Origin: Rhodospirillales bacterium | GTDB lineage: Bacteria > Pseudomonadota > Alphaproteobacteria > Rhodospirillales > JAPHRK01 | DNA length: 64,000 nucleotides | Assembly (NCBI GenBank): GCA_026196105.1 | Contig: JAPHRK010000033.1 | Coordinates: 1-64,000 of the forward strand | Direction: 5' to 3' | Shown: positions 14,696 to 22,498 of the stretch, piece by piece | How positions within the stretch are numbered: position 1 is the stretch's first letter | How the letters are laid out: each line of letters starts with the position of its first letter | Notes under the pieces: generated by a model | Seen by the model: only the letters and a program-made list of their open reading frames with translations | Told to the model about the DNA's origin: nothing | The model's database searches: none | Position numbers and translations under genes: made by a program

Positions 14696-15259
14696 TGCTA
14701 TAAAAAGCGTTCACGTCGGACCAATGGGCTAGTCGTGTCCAAGGGGATGTGAATGGGGGCGCGAGACTAGCCTGAATGTCCCCACAAAAAGAGCGGGTGA
14801 CACGGTGATATTCTCCCTGCCGTAACACGGAATTTTGAGCAATCAAAAAACTGGAGTGCTATGTGGGGTTCAATGGGAGGCCCCACCCCGCCTTTTTCAA
14901 CTATTTGGGTAAATTTTTTTTACTCCAGAAACAGTGACGCTTACTCCAAAACCAAATGTCGCGCTACACTTGGCCGAGCCAATTCCATACATCTTGAGTG
15001 GTTACGGCACTCACATATGCCATTTCCTGGAAGAGAAAATGAGGCTCCGTTGTGGATTGCGAATGGGTGTTCAGGGTGTCTCGTACCATCTTTCAGCTCT
15101 CCGTAGTTGCCGGGAATGCCCAAAACATATGGGGAGGGAGAGAGGGGTTTGAAAGAGCTGTGGGTAGATTTAAGGGGAGCTATTAGCTGTATGAATTTAA
15201 TTTTGGAAGTAAATTGGTTTTTGCTTTCAAATTGAAGCACCCAATTTTCAGGCAAAAAA
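14696..15259. other. Gene-poor right end of the island
   Basis: About 560 bp with no convincing gene. Contains an 8-bp inverted repeat GGCTAGTC/GACTAGCC (14727-14734 and 14765-14772), a hairpin GTGGGG/CCCCAC with T-run (14863-14896), and a 72-codon frame from a GTG at 14934 to 15152 that begins reasonably (TLTPKPNVALHLAEPIPYIL) but ends in improbable sequence. Probably degraded phage DNA; no copy of the GGCGAAAC repeats seen at 6.6-6.7 kb occurs here. Confidence 0.45.
14863..14896 (+). terminator. Possible terminator of the phage structural operon
   Basis: Six-bp GC-rich stem GTGGGG / CCCCAC with a 12-nt loop, then CCCGCC and TTTTT. About 170 bases after the tape measure stop. Confidence 0.45.
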
Positions 15260-15335
15260 TGGTGCCCGGGGGCGGATTTGAACCACCGACACGCGGATTT
15301 TCAATCCGCTGCTCTACCAACTGAGCTACCCGGGC
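15260..15335 (-). tRNA. tRNA-Phe (GAA)
   Basis: 76 nt with encoded CCA. Acceptor GCCCGGG/CCCGGGC, D-arm GCTC..GAGC, anticodon arm GCGGA-TTGAAAA-TCCGC giving anticodon GAA, T-arm GGTGG-TTCAAAT-CCGCC. Located directly after yacG, a position I associate with alphaproteobacteria. Its 3' end is the likely attachment site of the adjacent island. Confidence 0.97.
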
Positions 15336-15432
15336 ACTGTCTTTCGTCTTTCAAGGTACGGCGTTGGTTACCGAAGACGTGGGGGTATATAGAAGATATA
15401 CTGAGGCTTGTCCAGCACCAGAATTAAGAAAA

Positions 15433-15642
15433 TTAGTCTGTTTCTTCAGAATGTTGCTCATCGAAGTCCGGCTCGTCTTGAGATGTGATGGCGTAGGTGC
15501 CATTCAGCCACTTTCCCAGGTCCACATCGGCACATCTTTTTGAGCAAAAAGGTTTAAAATCAACTGTGGCGCGCTTCTGACAAACCGGGCATTTAACTCG
15601 GGTTAAAGGGATAACTTCGGCGCTGTCTTTTTGCTCACTCAT
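15433..15642 (-). CDS. yacG: DNA gyrase inhibitor YacG
   Basis: 69 residues with the complete zinc-binding set CPVC (Cys18, Cys21) and CSKRC (Cys33, Cys37), the spacing that defines YacG, followed by DLGKWLNGTYAI and an acidic tail. The family binds GyrB and inhibits gyrase. It begins three bases after the rng stop codon, so is likely co-translated with rng at the end of the infA-maf-rng-yacG run. Confidence 0.95.
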   Translation of the reverse strand: MSEQKDSAEVIPLTRVKCPVCQKRATVDFKPFCSKRCADVDLGKWLNGTYAITSQDEPDFDEQHSEETD

Positions 15643-15645
15643 TTC

Positions 15646-17031
15646 TTAAGCCTCGACTCTCAAGGAAATTTCCTGGCCTACTTGAGCCGTCAGAGTTTCC
15701 CATGCTTGTTTTAAAGGCCCTTGAAGGGTCTCAATAACTTTTTTAGGGGCTGTCAGGGCTGCCGGAGGTGGAGAGGTGTTAAGGGCCTCTCTGATGAGGT
15801 CAAAGGCCATGGTTTCAGCAGAAGGGGAATGACCTGTTCCGCAAGTGTTGCAGGGCTCGGTGAGTATCTCGCTCAAAGGCGGGGTGGTGCGACGACGTGT
15901 CACCTCGACAAGGCCCAAGGTGGTCAAACCAATCACATGGGTGCGATTGTCGACAGCATCTCTAAAGGCTTCAAGCACGTTGTTGGCCGTATCGTGGCGT
16001 TTCATGCCAATGAAATCTACCAGAATTTGTCCACTAATATTACGCAGGCTGAGTTGCCAAGCCACTTCTTCAGCCGCATCTAGATTGGTCTCAAGGGCGT
16101 TTCGTTCTGGGCCACTCTCTGAGCGACCAGCACTATTCACATCAATAGCAGTCAGGGCGGTTACTGAATCGATAACTAAATTGCCACCACCTTCTAAAGG
16201 GACTTTCCTTAAGAGAGTTTCCTGAAGTTGTCCTTCAACATCGTACATTGCAAACAGGTTTTTCTTTTCAGAATAGTGGCTTATTCGGTCGGTTAATTCA
16301 GGAATATTATGACGGCAGAAACCTTTTGCCCGGCTGCACATTTCGCCGTCGTCTATCAGGACTTGCTGTAAGGTTGAGGTGCCAAAGTCACGTAAAATTT
16401 CTGGTAAGGGGTCGCTCTCACTATAAAGGCAGGTTCCGGCTTTGGCAGAAATGCGTGCTTTGCGGATTTTTCCCCACTGGGCTTGTCCATTGGCAATGTC
16501 TTCTGCCAAGGCTTCTTCATTGGCCTCTTGGGCTGCAGTGCGAATGATAAATCCGTTTTCGCCTTCTTGTTGGTCTTTGAAAAAGTCGAACAGACGGTCC
16601 CGTTGTTTTTTGTCGGAAATTTGCCTCGAGACGCTAATCCTCGGGCTGTTAGGGGTGAAGACAGCGTAATGACCGGGAAGAGACAGGTGGGTGGTGAGGC
16701 GCGGGCCTTTATCGGCAATGGGGTCTTTGGTGACCTGAACCAAAACCGCGGCGCCTTCCGTCAGATGGTCACTGATATTGTCTTTGCCTTCTTTGTGGGT
16801 GTCTCTCGGGCGAGCATCACTCAAACCAAGGAATCCAGTCTGCTCTAAACCAATTTCGACAAAAGCGGCTTGGATGCCTTGGACAATCCGGACGACCCGA
16901 CCCAGATAAATATCGCCAATAACACTGCGTCGATGGTCTCGATGAATTCTCATCTCACTAAGGTGCCCTTCCTGAAGAAGAGCAATTCGGGTTTCGCCGG
17001 GAATACGGTTTACCAGAATTTCATCAATCAT
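15646..17031 (-). CDS. rng: Ribonuclease E/G family endoribonuclease
   Basis: 461 residues, the length of RNase G rather than of RNase E with its long C-terminal scaffold. Order: S1-like RNA-binding domain (about 35-125; GDIYLGRVVRIVQGIQAAFVEIGLEQTGFL), RNase H-like and 5' sensor parts, then catalytic DNase I-like segment with TALTAIDVNSAG and QILVDFIGMKR, whose Asp residues bind magnesium, and the zinc-link CNTCGTG near residue 410. Processes rRNA and mRNA in the cytoplasm. Its start overlaps the maf stop by 8 bases (translational coupling). Confidence 0.94.
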   Translation of the reverse strand: MIDEILVNRIPGETRIALLQEGHLSEMRIHRDHRRSVIGDIYLGRVVRIVQGIQAAFVEIGLEQTGFLGLSDARPRDTHKEGKDNISDHLTEGAAVLVQVTKDPIADKGPRLTTHLSLPGHYAVFTPNSPRISVSRQISDKKQRDRLFDFFKDQQEGENGFIIRTAAQEANEEALAEDIANGQAQWGKIRKARISAKAGTCLYSESDPLPEILRDFGTSTLQQVLIDDGEMCSRAKGFCRHNIPELTDRISHYSEKKNLFAMYDVEGQLQETLLRKVPLEGGGNLVIDSVTALTAIDVNSAGRSESGPERNALETNLDAAEEVAWQLSLRNISGQILVDFIGMKRHDTANNVLEAFRDAVDNRTHVIGLTTLGLVEVTRRRTTPPLSEILTEPCNTCGTGHSPSAETMAFDLIREALNTSPPPAALTAPKKVIETLQGPLKQAWETLTAQVGQEISLRVEA

Positions 17032-17602
17032 TTTTTTTGTATCCCAATCCGGTTAGTAGGGCGTTGACTTCATAAAGGGGCAAACCCACAACGTTTGGGT
17101 AAGAGCCAATAGTTTTGCGGATATAGGCTGAGGCCATGCCTTGAATAGCATAAGCCCCTGCTTTGTCCTGCCATTCGCCTAAGGCCACATAGCTGTTGAT
17201 TTCTTTAGTGCTTAATTGCTTGAAGACAACGGCGGTTTCAACAACTTTGGTTTTCACTTGCCCCTCAGGGGTGATGATGCAGAAACCACCAAAAACACGA
17301 TGGCGCCGCCCCGACAAGAGCTTGAGAAATTTTAGCGCTTCTTGTGCGTTTCCCGCTTTTTCGAGAATACGTCGGCCAACCGCTACAACAGTGTCGGCCC
17401 CAAGAACGAATGAGCCGGGGTTTTCTTTGGCTACGGCTTCAGCTTTGAGAGTCGCGAGTCGTTTGGCGAGATTGCGAGGAAGTTCGTGCTTAAGGGGTGT
17501 TTCATCGACGTTAGCCGGAACCACGCGGTCAGGTGTAATACCAATTTGTTTTAAGAGGTCAAGACGGCGCGGAGAGGCCGAGGCTAGAATCAGAGAAGAC
17601 AT
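17024..17602 (-). CDS. maf: Maf-family nucleotide pyrophosphatase
   Basis: 192 residues. LILASASPRRLDLLKQIGI at the N-terminus is the Maf signature; DETP and ADTVVAVGRRILEKA carry the substrate/metal-binding residues, and GGFCIITPEG and KAGAYAIQGMAS complete the fold. Hydrolyses non-canonical or selected NTPs to NMP and pyrophosphate. Lies between infA (33 bp gap) and rng (8 bp overlap) in the conserved block. Confidence 0.94.
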   Translation of the reverse strand: MSSLILASASPRRLDLLKQIGITPDRVVPANVDETPLKHELPRNLAKRLATLKAEAVAKENPGSFVLGADTVVAVGRRILEKAGNAQEALKFLKLLSGRRHRVFGGFCIITPEGQVKTKVVETAVVFKQLSTKEINSYVALGEWQDKAGAYAIQGMASAYIRKTIGSYPNVVGLPLYEVNALLTGLGYKKND

Positions 17603-17635
17603 AGATGGAGCCTCCTCTATACTGCCTGAGGTCTA

Positions 17636-17854
17636 TTATTTGAACCGGAAGGTAATCCGGCCTTTGGTAAGGTCATAAGGGGTCATCTCCACGTTCACTT
17701 TATCACCGGTGAGTACGCGAATACGGTGCTTACGCATTTTACCCGCAGTATGGGCCAGGATCTCGTGACCGTTTTCGAGTTCAACCCGAAACATAGCGTT
17801 AGGTAACCGTTCGGTAACTACGCCTGAGAACTCTAGTACGTCTTCTTTAGCCAT
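17636..17854 (-). CDS. infA: Translation initiation factor IF-1
   Basis: 72 residues, one S1/OB fold: [46 protein letters not shown], then [13 protein letters not shown]. Length and sequence are typical for bacterial IF-1, which binds the 30S A site with IF-2 and IF-3. First gene of the infA-maf-rng-yacG run. The genes usually found just before it (low-MW phosphatase, UPF0262) are displaced by about 3.6 kb. Confidence 0.98.
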   Translation of the reverse strand: MAKEDVLEFSGVVTERLPNAMFRVELENGHEILAHTAGKMRKHRIRVLTGDKVNVEMTPYDLTKGRITFRFK

Positions 17855-17988
17855 TATTCACTCATGTTGATTGAATTGGCGCCTTAAGTGCCTCGACTAA
17901 GGGGTAAAGGTCAAGAACTTTCATTGATAAAGGGAAGGCAAATAGAGATTTTGTCTAAATATGATGCTTTTTGGTCAACAAAAAGCCA

Positions 17989-20625
17989 TTATTTTATGTT
18001 CAGGAGCTTATCTACGGTGACAAACAACTCTTGAATTTCCAGCGGTTTGGTAATGTATTTATCAAAGCCAGCGACTTCATTTTTCTCAATATCATTTTTC
18101 ATAGCCGCCGCGGTAACAGCAACGATGGGGATGTTCTTTGTCTCATCTTGTGCCCGTAAATGGGCAAGGGCTTCAAGACCGCTCATGCCGGGTAAGTTTA
18201 TATCCATCAAAATGAGGTCAAAGGGGGTACTCTTGATAATTTCTAATCCGTCTTCAGCTGTTTTTGCAATTTTGAGAGAAAAATTACTTTTCAACGAAAA
18301 AGCCATATCAACCAGCTCTTGGTTTGCTTGGTTGTCTTCTACGTACAGGATCGAGTATCGGTGCTGCGTCTTATCTTGGGCGGGGAGCTCTAGAGTGTTC
18401 ATTCGCGGGTTTGTTTCAATTGGAGTTTGTTTTGTCAGAGGGAGGTCTACCCAGAAAGAACTGCCAATCCCGACCTGACTTTTAAAGCCGATTTTTCCAC
18501 CCATAAGATGGGTGAGCTTCCGGGTGATTGTGAGGCCAATTCCAGTTCCTTCAATATGCGAATTTTCAGAATTTAGGCGTTCAAAAGGAATAAATAGGAG
18601 GCTTTGTTGTTCTTCAGAAATTCCTTTTCCTGTATCCGTGAGGGTTAATCTTGCTTGCCCATTTTCTCTCTCGGTACAGGAGATCGTTAATGATCCTCCT
18701 TTTTGATTATACTTAATGCCGTTAGACATTAGATTGAGAATAATTTGCTGAAACCGAGTCTTATCCGCAATAACGTTTAGAGTATTTGTTGAGGAAACCT
18801 CATTAATAATTGTGATTTGATTGTCCCGCGCACTCGTCTGAGTGGTTGCAATGCAATCGGCAACGATCTTCTCTAGAGAGAGAGGGCCTAAGGTTACTTG
18901 GACCTTATCAGATTCAATTTTGGCAAGGTCGAGGACTTCGTCAATAAGTTTGAGCAAGTGTTTGCCGCTGGAAATAATGTAACTGACGCAATCCGCTTGT
19001 TTTCCCGACAGTGGTTCATCCTCACTTTGTTGCATGACTTGAGAAAACCCTAGAATTGAGTTCAATGGGGTGCGGAGTTCGTGACTCATAGATGATAAAA
19101 ATTCTGATTTCGATCGGCTCGCTTTTTCAGCTTCGTTTTTTGCTGTGTTTAAGTTTTGCTCAAGGGTTTTCTCAGCGGTAATATCTTTGGCGAGACTGGC
19201 TATACCCTCCATCTCTCCTTTGTCATTTCTCAAAGGGGTTAAGAACCATTCACAGTAGATACTGTTACCAGCTTTAGTAATGCTTTTGCCTACAACCCGA
19301 ATGGATGTTTCTGAGGTTGTGAGTAGTTTGTAAAATTTTTTGGCATCTTCTTGGCTTTCCTTTGGGATTATGAAATTAACACCATATTGACCAAGTATTT
19401 CTTCTTTAGAAAAACCAAAAATATCTTCTGCAGCCTTGTTCCATTGGGTACATTTAAGATTTGCATCCCAATAGATAAATCCAAGAGGGGTGTTCTCAAG
19501 ATGAAGAGAGAGGAGTTGTTGGCTTTCGGCTAATGCCTGTCTTGATTTTAAACGTTCCGCTGCCTGTTGTAGATGGAGGGCGACCTGGTTTAGGGCCTCT
19601 GTATTTGCTTTTTTTTGTGAAACAAAGCTTGGAGAGAAAAACTCTAAAACAGATACAACTTTGCCAAAAAGCATCACGGGAATACCAAACCCTGATTTAA
19701 TATTAAAATCATCTTGTTTAGTTGCGCGTGGGAAGTTTGTGTCTTTGTTGATATCCTCAACCCATATGAGCCCTTTTGTTTGAGCAACTCTTCCTGGTAA
19801 GCCTTCCCCAAGAGTAAACTCAGTTTTTTGGGTTATTGTTTTGAAACTTGTAAATTTTGAGGGGGGGTCTAAATGCCAGATATCTGAGGGGGTAAGGCGA
19901 CCACCTCCCTGATTATCCCATCGGTAAATATGACCAATAGGCCAGTTCAAATAGGAACAAATGGAATCAATGGCATGTTGGAGCAGAGTGTCGAGATTGT
20001 TGTGAGAGAGTACTGCCGTATTAATATCTGCGAGTAAGTTCGTGAGTTTAGCTTTCTCGGTTATTTCGTAGGTTTGAGCTTTTACGCGTTCTTCAAGCCG
20101 GTCCATGATGAGAAACTGAGTGAGTCGGTTGTGTAATCCTTCAATGGCATATCCAAAATCATCAGTATTTACTTCGGTTGGGTTGTTTATATTCAAAACC
20201 ATCGCCCCATATGGTTTTTCATCTAAGATAATCGGGAAAAACAACCTGGCCCCAAGAATCTGTGAAACCTCTTCTGGAAGTGAAATTCCATAGAAAGAGG
20301 GGGTTGATAATAATGTACGAATTTTCTCATCCAAGGAAATCGTCAAACCTGTACGAGTAGTTCTTTCCGTAAGAAAATAATCTGCTTCAAGAGAAAGTTT
20401 TTCCCCATCGGGGTTAATTTTTAAAAAACATGCGTAGCTGATATTGTGGAAAGTGCAAAGACATTCCATGGCCGTTGCGAATATATCTTTTTCACTCTTG
20501 GCGTGGGAAATCCGCTCTGAGAAGAGACGGCTTTGAAAAGCTTTATCTGCCGCCGCCAACAGGAGTTTGTTTTCTTCTTTAAGTCGGGAAATTTCTTGCT
20601 GTAGGCCTGTTTCAATATCACTCAT
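17989..20625 (-). CDS. Cytosolic hybrid sensor histidine kinase (GAF-GAF-PAS-HK-REC)
   Basis: 878 residues, no membrane helix. Order: coiled coil (1-30), GAF (about 40-170), GAF (about 200-355; WPIGHIYRWD), PAS (about 375-490; NTPLGFIYWDANLKCTQWNKAAEDIFGFS), HisKA with SHELRTPLNS (phospho-His about 513), HATPase with N box NLMSNGIKYN and G boxes DTGKGIS and GTGIGLT, and a C-terminal REC with acceptor Asp about 807 (LILMDINLPGMSG). No output domain, so the signal must leave by phosphotransfer or protein contact. Start ATG overlaps the stop of the upstream hydrolase gene (4 bp), so the two are co-translated. The pair is inserted within an otherwise conserved housekeeping block. Confidence 0.9.
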   Translation of the reverse strand: MSDIETGLQQEISRLKEENKLLLAAADKAFQSRLFSERISHAKSEKDIFATAMECLCTFHNISYACFLKINPDGEKLSLEADYFLTERTTRTGLTISLDEKIRTLLSTPSFYGISLPEEVSQILGARLFFPIILDEKPYGAMVLNINNPTEVNTDDFGYAIEGLHNRLTQFLIMDRLEERVKAQTYEITEKAKLTNLLADINTAVLSHNNLDTLLQHAIDSICSYLNWPIGHIYRWDNQGGGRLTPSDIWHLDPPSKFTSFKTITQKTEFTLGEGLPGRVAQTKGLIWVEDINKDTNFPRATKQDDFNIKSGFGIPVMLFGKVVSVLEFFSPSFVSQKKANTEALNQVALHLQQAAERLKSRQALAESQQLLSLHLENTPLGFIYWDANLKCTQWNKAAEDIFGFSKEEILGQYGVNFIIPKESQEDAKKFYKLLTTSETSIRVVGKSITKAGNSIYCEWFLTPLRNDKGEMEGIASLAKDITAEKTLEQNLNTAKNEAEKASRSKSEFLSSMSHELRTPLNSILGFSQVMQQSEDEPLSGKQADCVSYIISSGKHLLKLIDEVLDLAKIESDKVQVTLGPLSLEKIVADCIATTQTSARDNQITIINEVSSTNTLNVIADKTRFQQIILNLMSNGIKYNQKGGSLTISCTERENGQARLTLTDTGKGISEEQQSLLFIPFERLNSENSHIEGTGIGLTITRKLTHLMGGKIGFKSQVGIGSSFWVDLPLTKQTPIETNPRMNTLELPAQDKTQHRYSILYVEDNQANQELVDMAFSLKSNFSLKIAKTAEDGLEIIKSTPFDLILMDINLPGMSGLEALAHLRAQDETKNIPIVAVTAAAMKNDIEKNEVAGFDKYITKPLEIQELFVTVDKLLNIK

Positions 20626-21437
20626 GTTCTTTCACTCAGGAAAGATTTGAGGAGGCTTGAAACGCGGTCGGCTTGATCGAGTTGAATGAAGTGCCCGCCT
20701 TCATGGATATCTTCTAACCGAGCGTGAGGAATATCTCTTTTTAAGTTGTCGAGTATTGCTCGGTCTAAGTAGGTATCCGCCGTCCCTCTGATAAGAAGGG
20801 TCGGCAATGTAATTTGCTTGATTTCATCAATGATATCCATCAACAGGTCATTGTTTATGCTTCTTATAAGATTAAAGAATCCAGCCTTACCCTCTGGTTG
20901 CTTGAGGGGTTCCCAGAATTTATCAAGAATATCTTTTGAGAGATTTTTCTTATGAAACACCCCATGACGGATCATTTGATGAAATATTACTGGGTTGATG
21001 CTGCTGCGGGCAATTTGAGTTAAAATCGGGACCTGCATTGTTTTGATGAGTTGAATGGGCCAGTAATCATAGCCAACAGAATTAATTAAAGTCATGTCGA
21101 GAAGGCGATCTGGATATTTAACCGCCATAATCTGGGCAATACCTCCGCCAATATCATGTCCAACGAGGTGGAAGCGATTTATACCAAGATTATCAATCAC
21201 ACCGATCATAATTTTAGCTTGGGCGGCAATTGAGTGATCAACATCAGATGGTTTGTCTGATTCACCGCAGCCTAAAAGGTCTGGAGCGATAATATCATAA
21301 TATTCTTCTAAATTGTCGATAATGGGTTGCCAAAGAAAGGAATAGCTGGCGACACCATGCACAAGAAGTACAGGCTCTCCTTTGCCAGAGCGCCTATAGG
21401 CAATTTGGTGATCTCCTATAGTCGTAAAATCAGCCAT
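20622..21437 (-). CDS. Alpha/beta-fold hydrolase
   Basis: 271 residues. Nucleophile elbow GHDIGG has Asp instead of Ser, as in epoxide hydrolases and haloalkane/fluoroacetate dehalogenases; oxyanion HG near VLLVHGVASYSFLW, and HEGGHF with the catalytic His near the C-terminus; acid candidate in RGTADTYLD. Cap domain about 130-200. Substrate not predictable. Start placed at 21437 (MADFTTIG); a TTG at 21455 would add a Lys-rich extension, and neither has a clear ribosome site. Forms a two-gene unit with the downstream hybrid kinase. Confidence 0.83.
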   Translation of the reverse strand: MADFTTIGDHQIAYRRSGKGEPVLLVHGVASYSFLWQPIIDNLEEYYDIIAPDLLGCGESDKPSDVDHSIAAQAKIMIGVIDNLGINRFHLVGHDIGGGIAQIMAVKYPDRLLDMTLINSVGYDYWPIQLIKTMQVPILTQIARSSINPVIFHQMIRHGVFHKKNLSKDILDKFWEPLKQPEGKAGFFNLIRSINNDLLMDIIDEIKQITLPTLLIRGTADTYLDRAILDNLKRDIPHARLEDIHEGGHFIQLDQADRVSSLLKSFLSERT

Positions 21438-21568
21438 TTGTTTCTTTTTTTTCAAGAGCTGCGAGTTGTTATATTATTTTTAAAATATGGAGAAATACAT
21501 GTGAGGGTAAAGAACAAAAAATCAATAGTGTTTTTAGTTGATCTTAGATGTGGCAACTTATTGGTTGG

Positions 21569-21991
21569 TTATTTAAACCTTGCCTGTATGCGTTGCATAA
21601 GCTGATCTCGCACTTGGCGATATACTTCAAGGCGAGCCTCCCGATTTCCTTCAATGATTGAAGGGTCTAGGGTATTCCAAAATTCTACTTCACATGCCAT
21701 GTGGCGGGTCATCTCTACGGCAGAGTGCTGGGCTTGAGGAGAGAGGGAGATAATCAGGTCGAAGCTACTGTCTTCCAGGTTATGGAATGTTTTGGGAGCA
21801 TGGCCCGTAATATCCAGGCCCATTTCGTCCATAGAAGCGATAGCAAAGCCATCGAGCTCTCCTTCGCGCACCCCACATGAATCAACGTAGATTCTTGTCC
21901 CTTTTAGATATTTGAGTATACCTTCGGCCATAGGCGAGCGAATGGCATTCATAGTACAGCAAAAAAGAACTGCTGACGGGAGATCGCTCAT
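21569..21991 (-). CDS. Low-molecular-weight protein tyrosine phosphatase family protein
   Basis: 140 residues. Phosphate loop CTMNAIRS (Cys12, Arg18) fits C-X5-R-S; the usual Gly after Cys-Thr is replaced by Met. The C-terminal DPSIIEG carries the expected general-acid Asp. Related proteins include LMW-PTPs and ArsC-type arsenate reductases; gene context (UPF0262 upstream, infA normally downstream) is that of the chromosomal alphaproteobacterial copy of unknown substrate. 16 bp after the UPF0262 gene. Confidence 0.9.
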   Translation of the reverse strand: MSDLPSAVLFCCTMNAIRSPMAEGILKYLKGTRIYVDSCGVREGELDGFAIASMDEMGLDITGHAPKTFHNLEDSSFDLIISLSPQAQHSAVEMTRHMACEVEFWNTLDPSIIEGNREARLEVYRQVRDQLMQRIQARFK

Positions 21992-22007
21992 GAAGCCGTT
22001 CCCCCCA

Positions 22008-22484
22008 TTACCCCTTAATATGTAAGACGCAAAGAAGGGTGAACAGGCGCCGGGCAGTATTCATATCAATACGGAGATCCTTGGCGTCAAGTCGATCCCG
22101 CAGCAGTTCAGCCCCTTCATTGTGCATACCACGACGCCCCATGTCGATGGCTTCAATTTGAGTAGGAGTTAGCTTTTTGATGGCTTCAAAGTAGCTGTCA
22201 CAAATTGTGAAGTAATCTTTGACGATAGACCTAAATGAACTTGCTGAGATCGTAATCTCGATCAGTTCTTTATCGTTTTCATCACGGATATCAAAAACCA
22301 GTCGGTTTTCTCGGACTCCTAAGAAAAGTTTATAAGGGCCATCAAAATCGCCAGGAGGGATAAAATAATTGTCTTCCAGCAAATCATAAATCGCGACGGC
22401 CCGTTCTTTTTCGATGTTGGGGGCGCGTCGAACGACCGTATGTTCATCCATCACAACATCGATGATTTTTTGCTGGTTAGCCAC
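22008..22484 (-). CDS. UPF0262 family protein
   Basis: 158 residues, of the alphaproteobacterial UPF0262 family of unknown function: ERAVAIYDLLEDNYFIPPGDFDGPYKLFLGVRENRLVFDIRD, LSASSFRSIVKDYFTICDSYFEAIK, GRRGMHNEGAELLRDRL, TARRLFTLLCVLHI. No catalytic motif visible. Fourteen bp after hisD and 16 bp before the phosphatase gene, the normal order for this group. Confidence 0.93.
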   Translation of the reverse strand: MANQQKIIDVVMDEHTVVRRAPNIEKERAVAIYDLLEDNYFIPPGDFDGPYKLFLGVRENRLVFDIRDENDKELIEITISASSFRSIVKDYFTICDSYFEAIKKLTPTQIEAIDMGRRGMHNEGAELLRDRLDAKDLRIDMNTARRLFTLLCVLHIKG

Positions 22485-22498
22485 GATTAAGACCTCTT

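Larger units (their letters stand above)
5514..15269. mobile_element. tRNA-Phe island containing a reduced Mu-like prophage
   Basis: Bounded by the 16-bp direct repeat aaaaaatggtgcccgg at the intact tRNA-Phe 3' end (15254-15269) and at the tRNA 3' remnant (5514-5529), both in the same orientation. The prophage-derived part runs from the repeats at 6595 to about 14.9 kb. Present: Mu-type regulators, Mor-like activator, gpT, gpI, tail chaperone with frameshift, tape measure. Absent: DDE transposase, MuB, lysis, portal, terminase, tail tube/sheath, baseplate, fibres, integrase. Hence not a mobile phage by itself. The tRNA borders point to a tyrosine-recombinase integration, which is not how Mu-like phages insert, so at least two events are probably layered. 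Confidence 0.6.

Noticed and set aside
14934..15152. 72-codon frame at the right end of the island
   Set aside because: No ribosome site, second half has unlikely composition; kept only as a note in the gene-poor region.
17963..17990. Stem GCTTTTTG/CAAAAAGC after the hybrid kinase gene
   Set aside because: AT-rich stem with no T-run in the transcript direction; too weak to list as a terminator.
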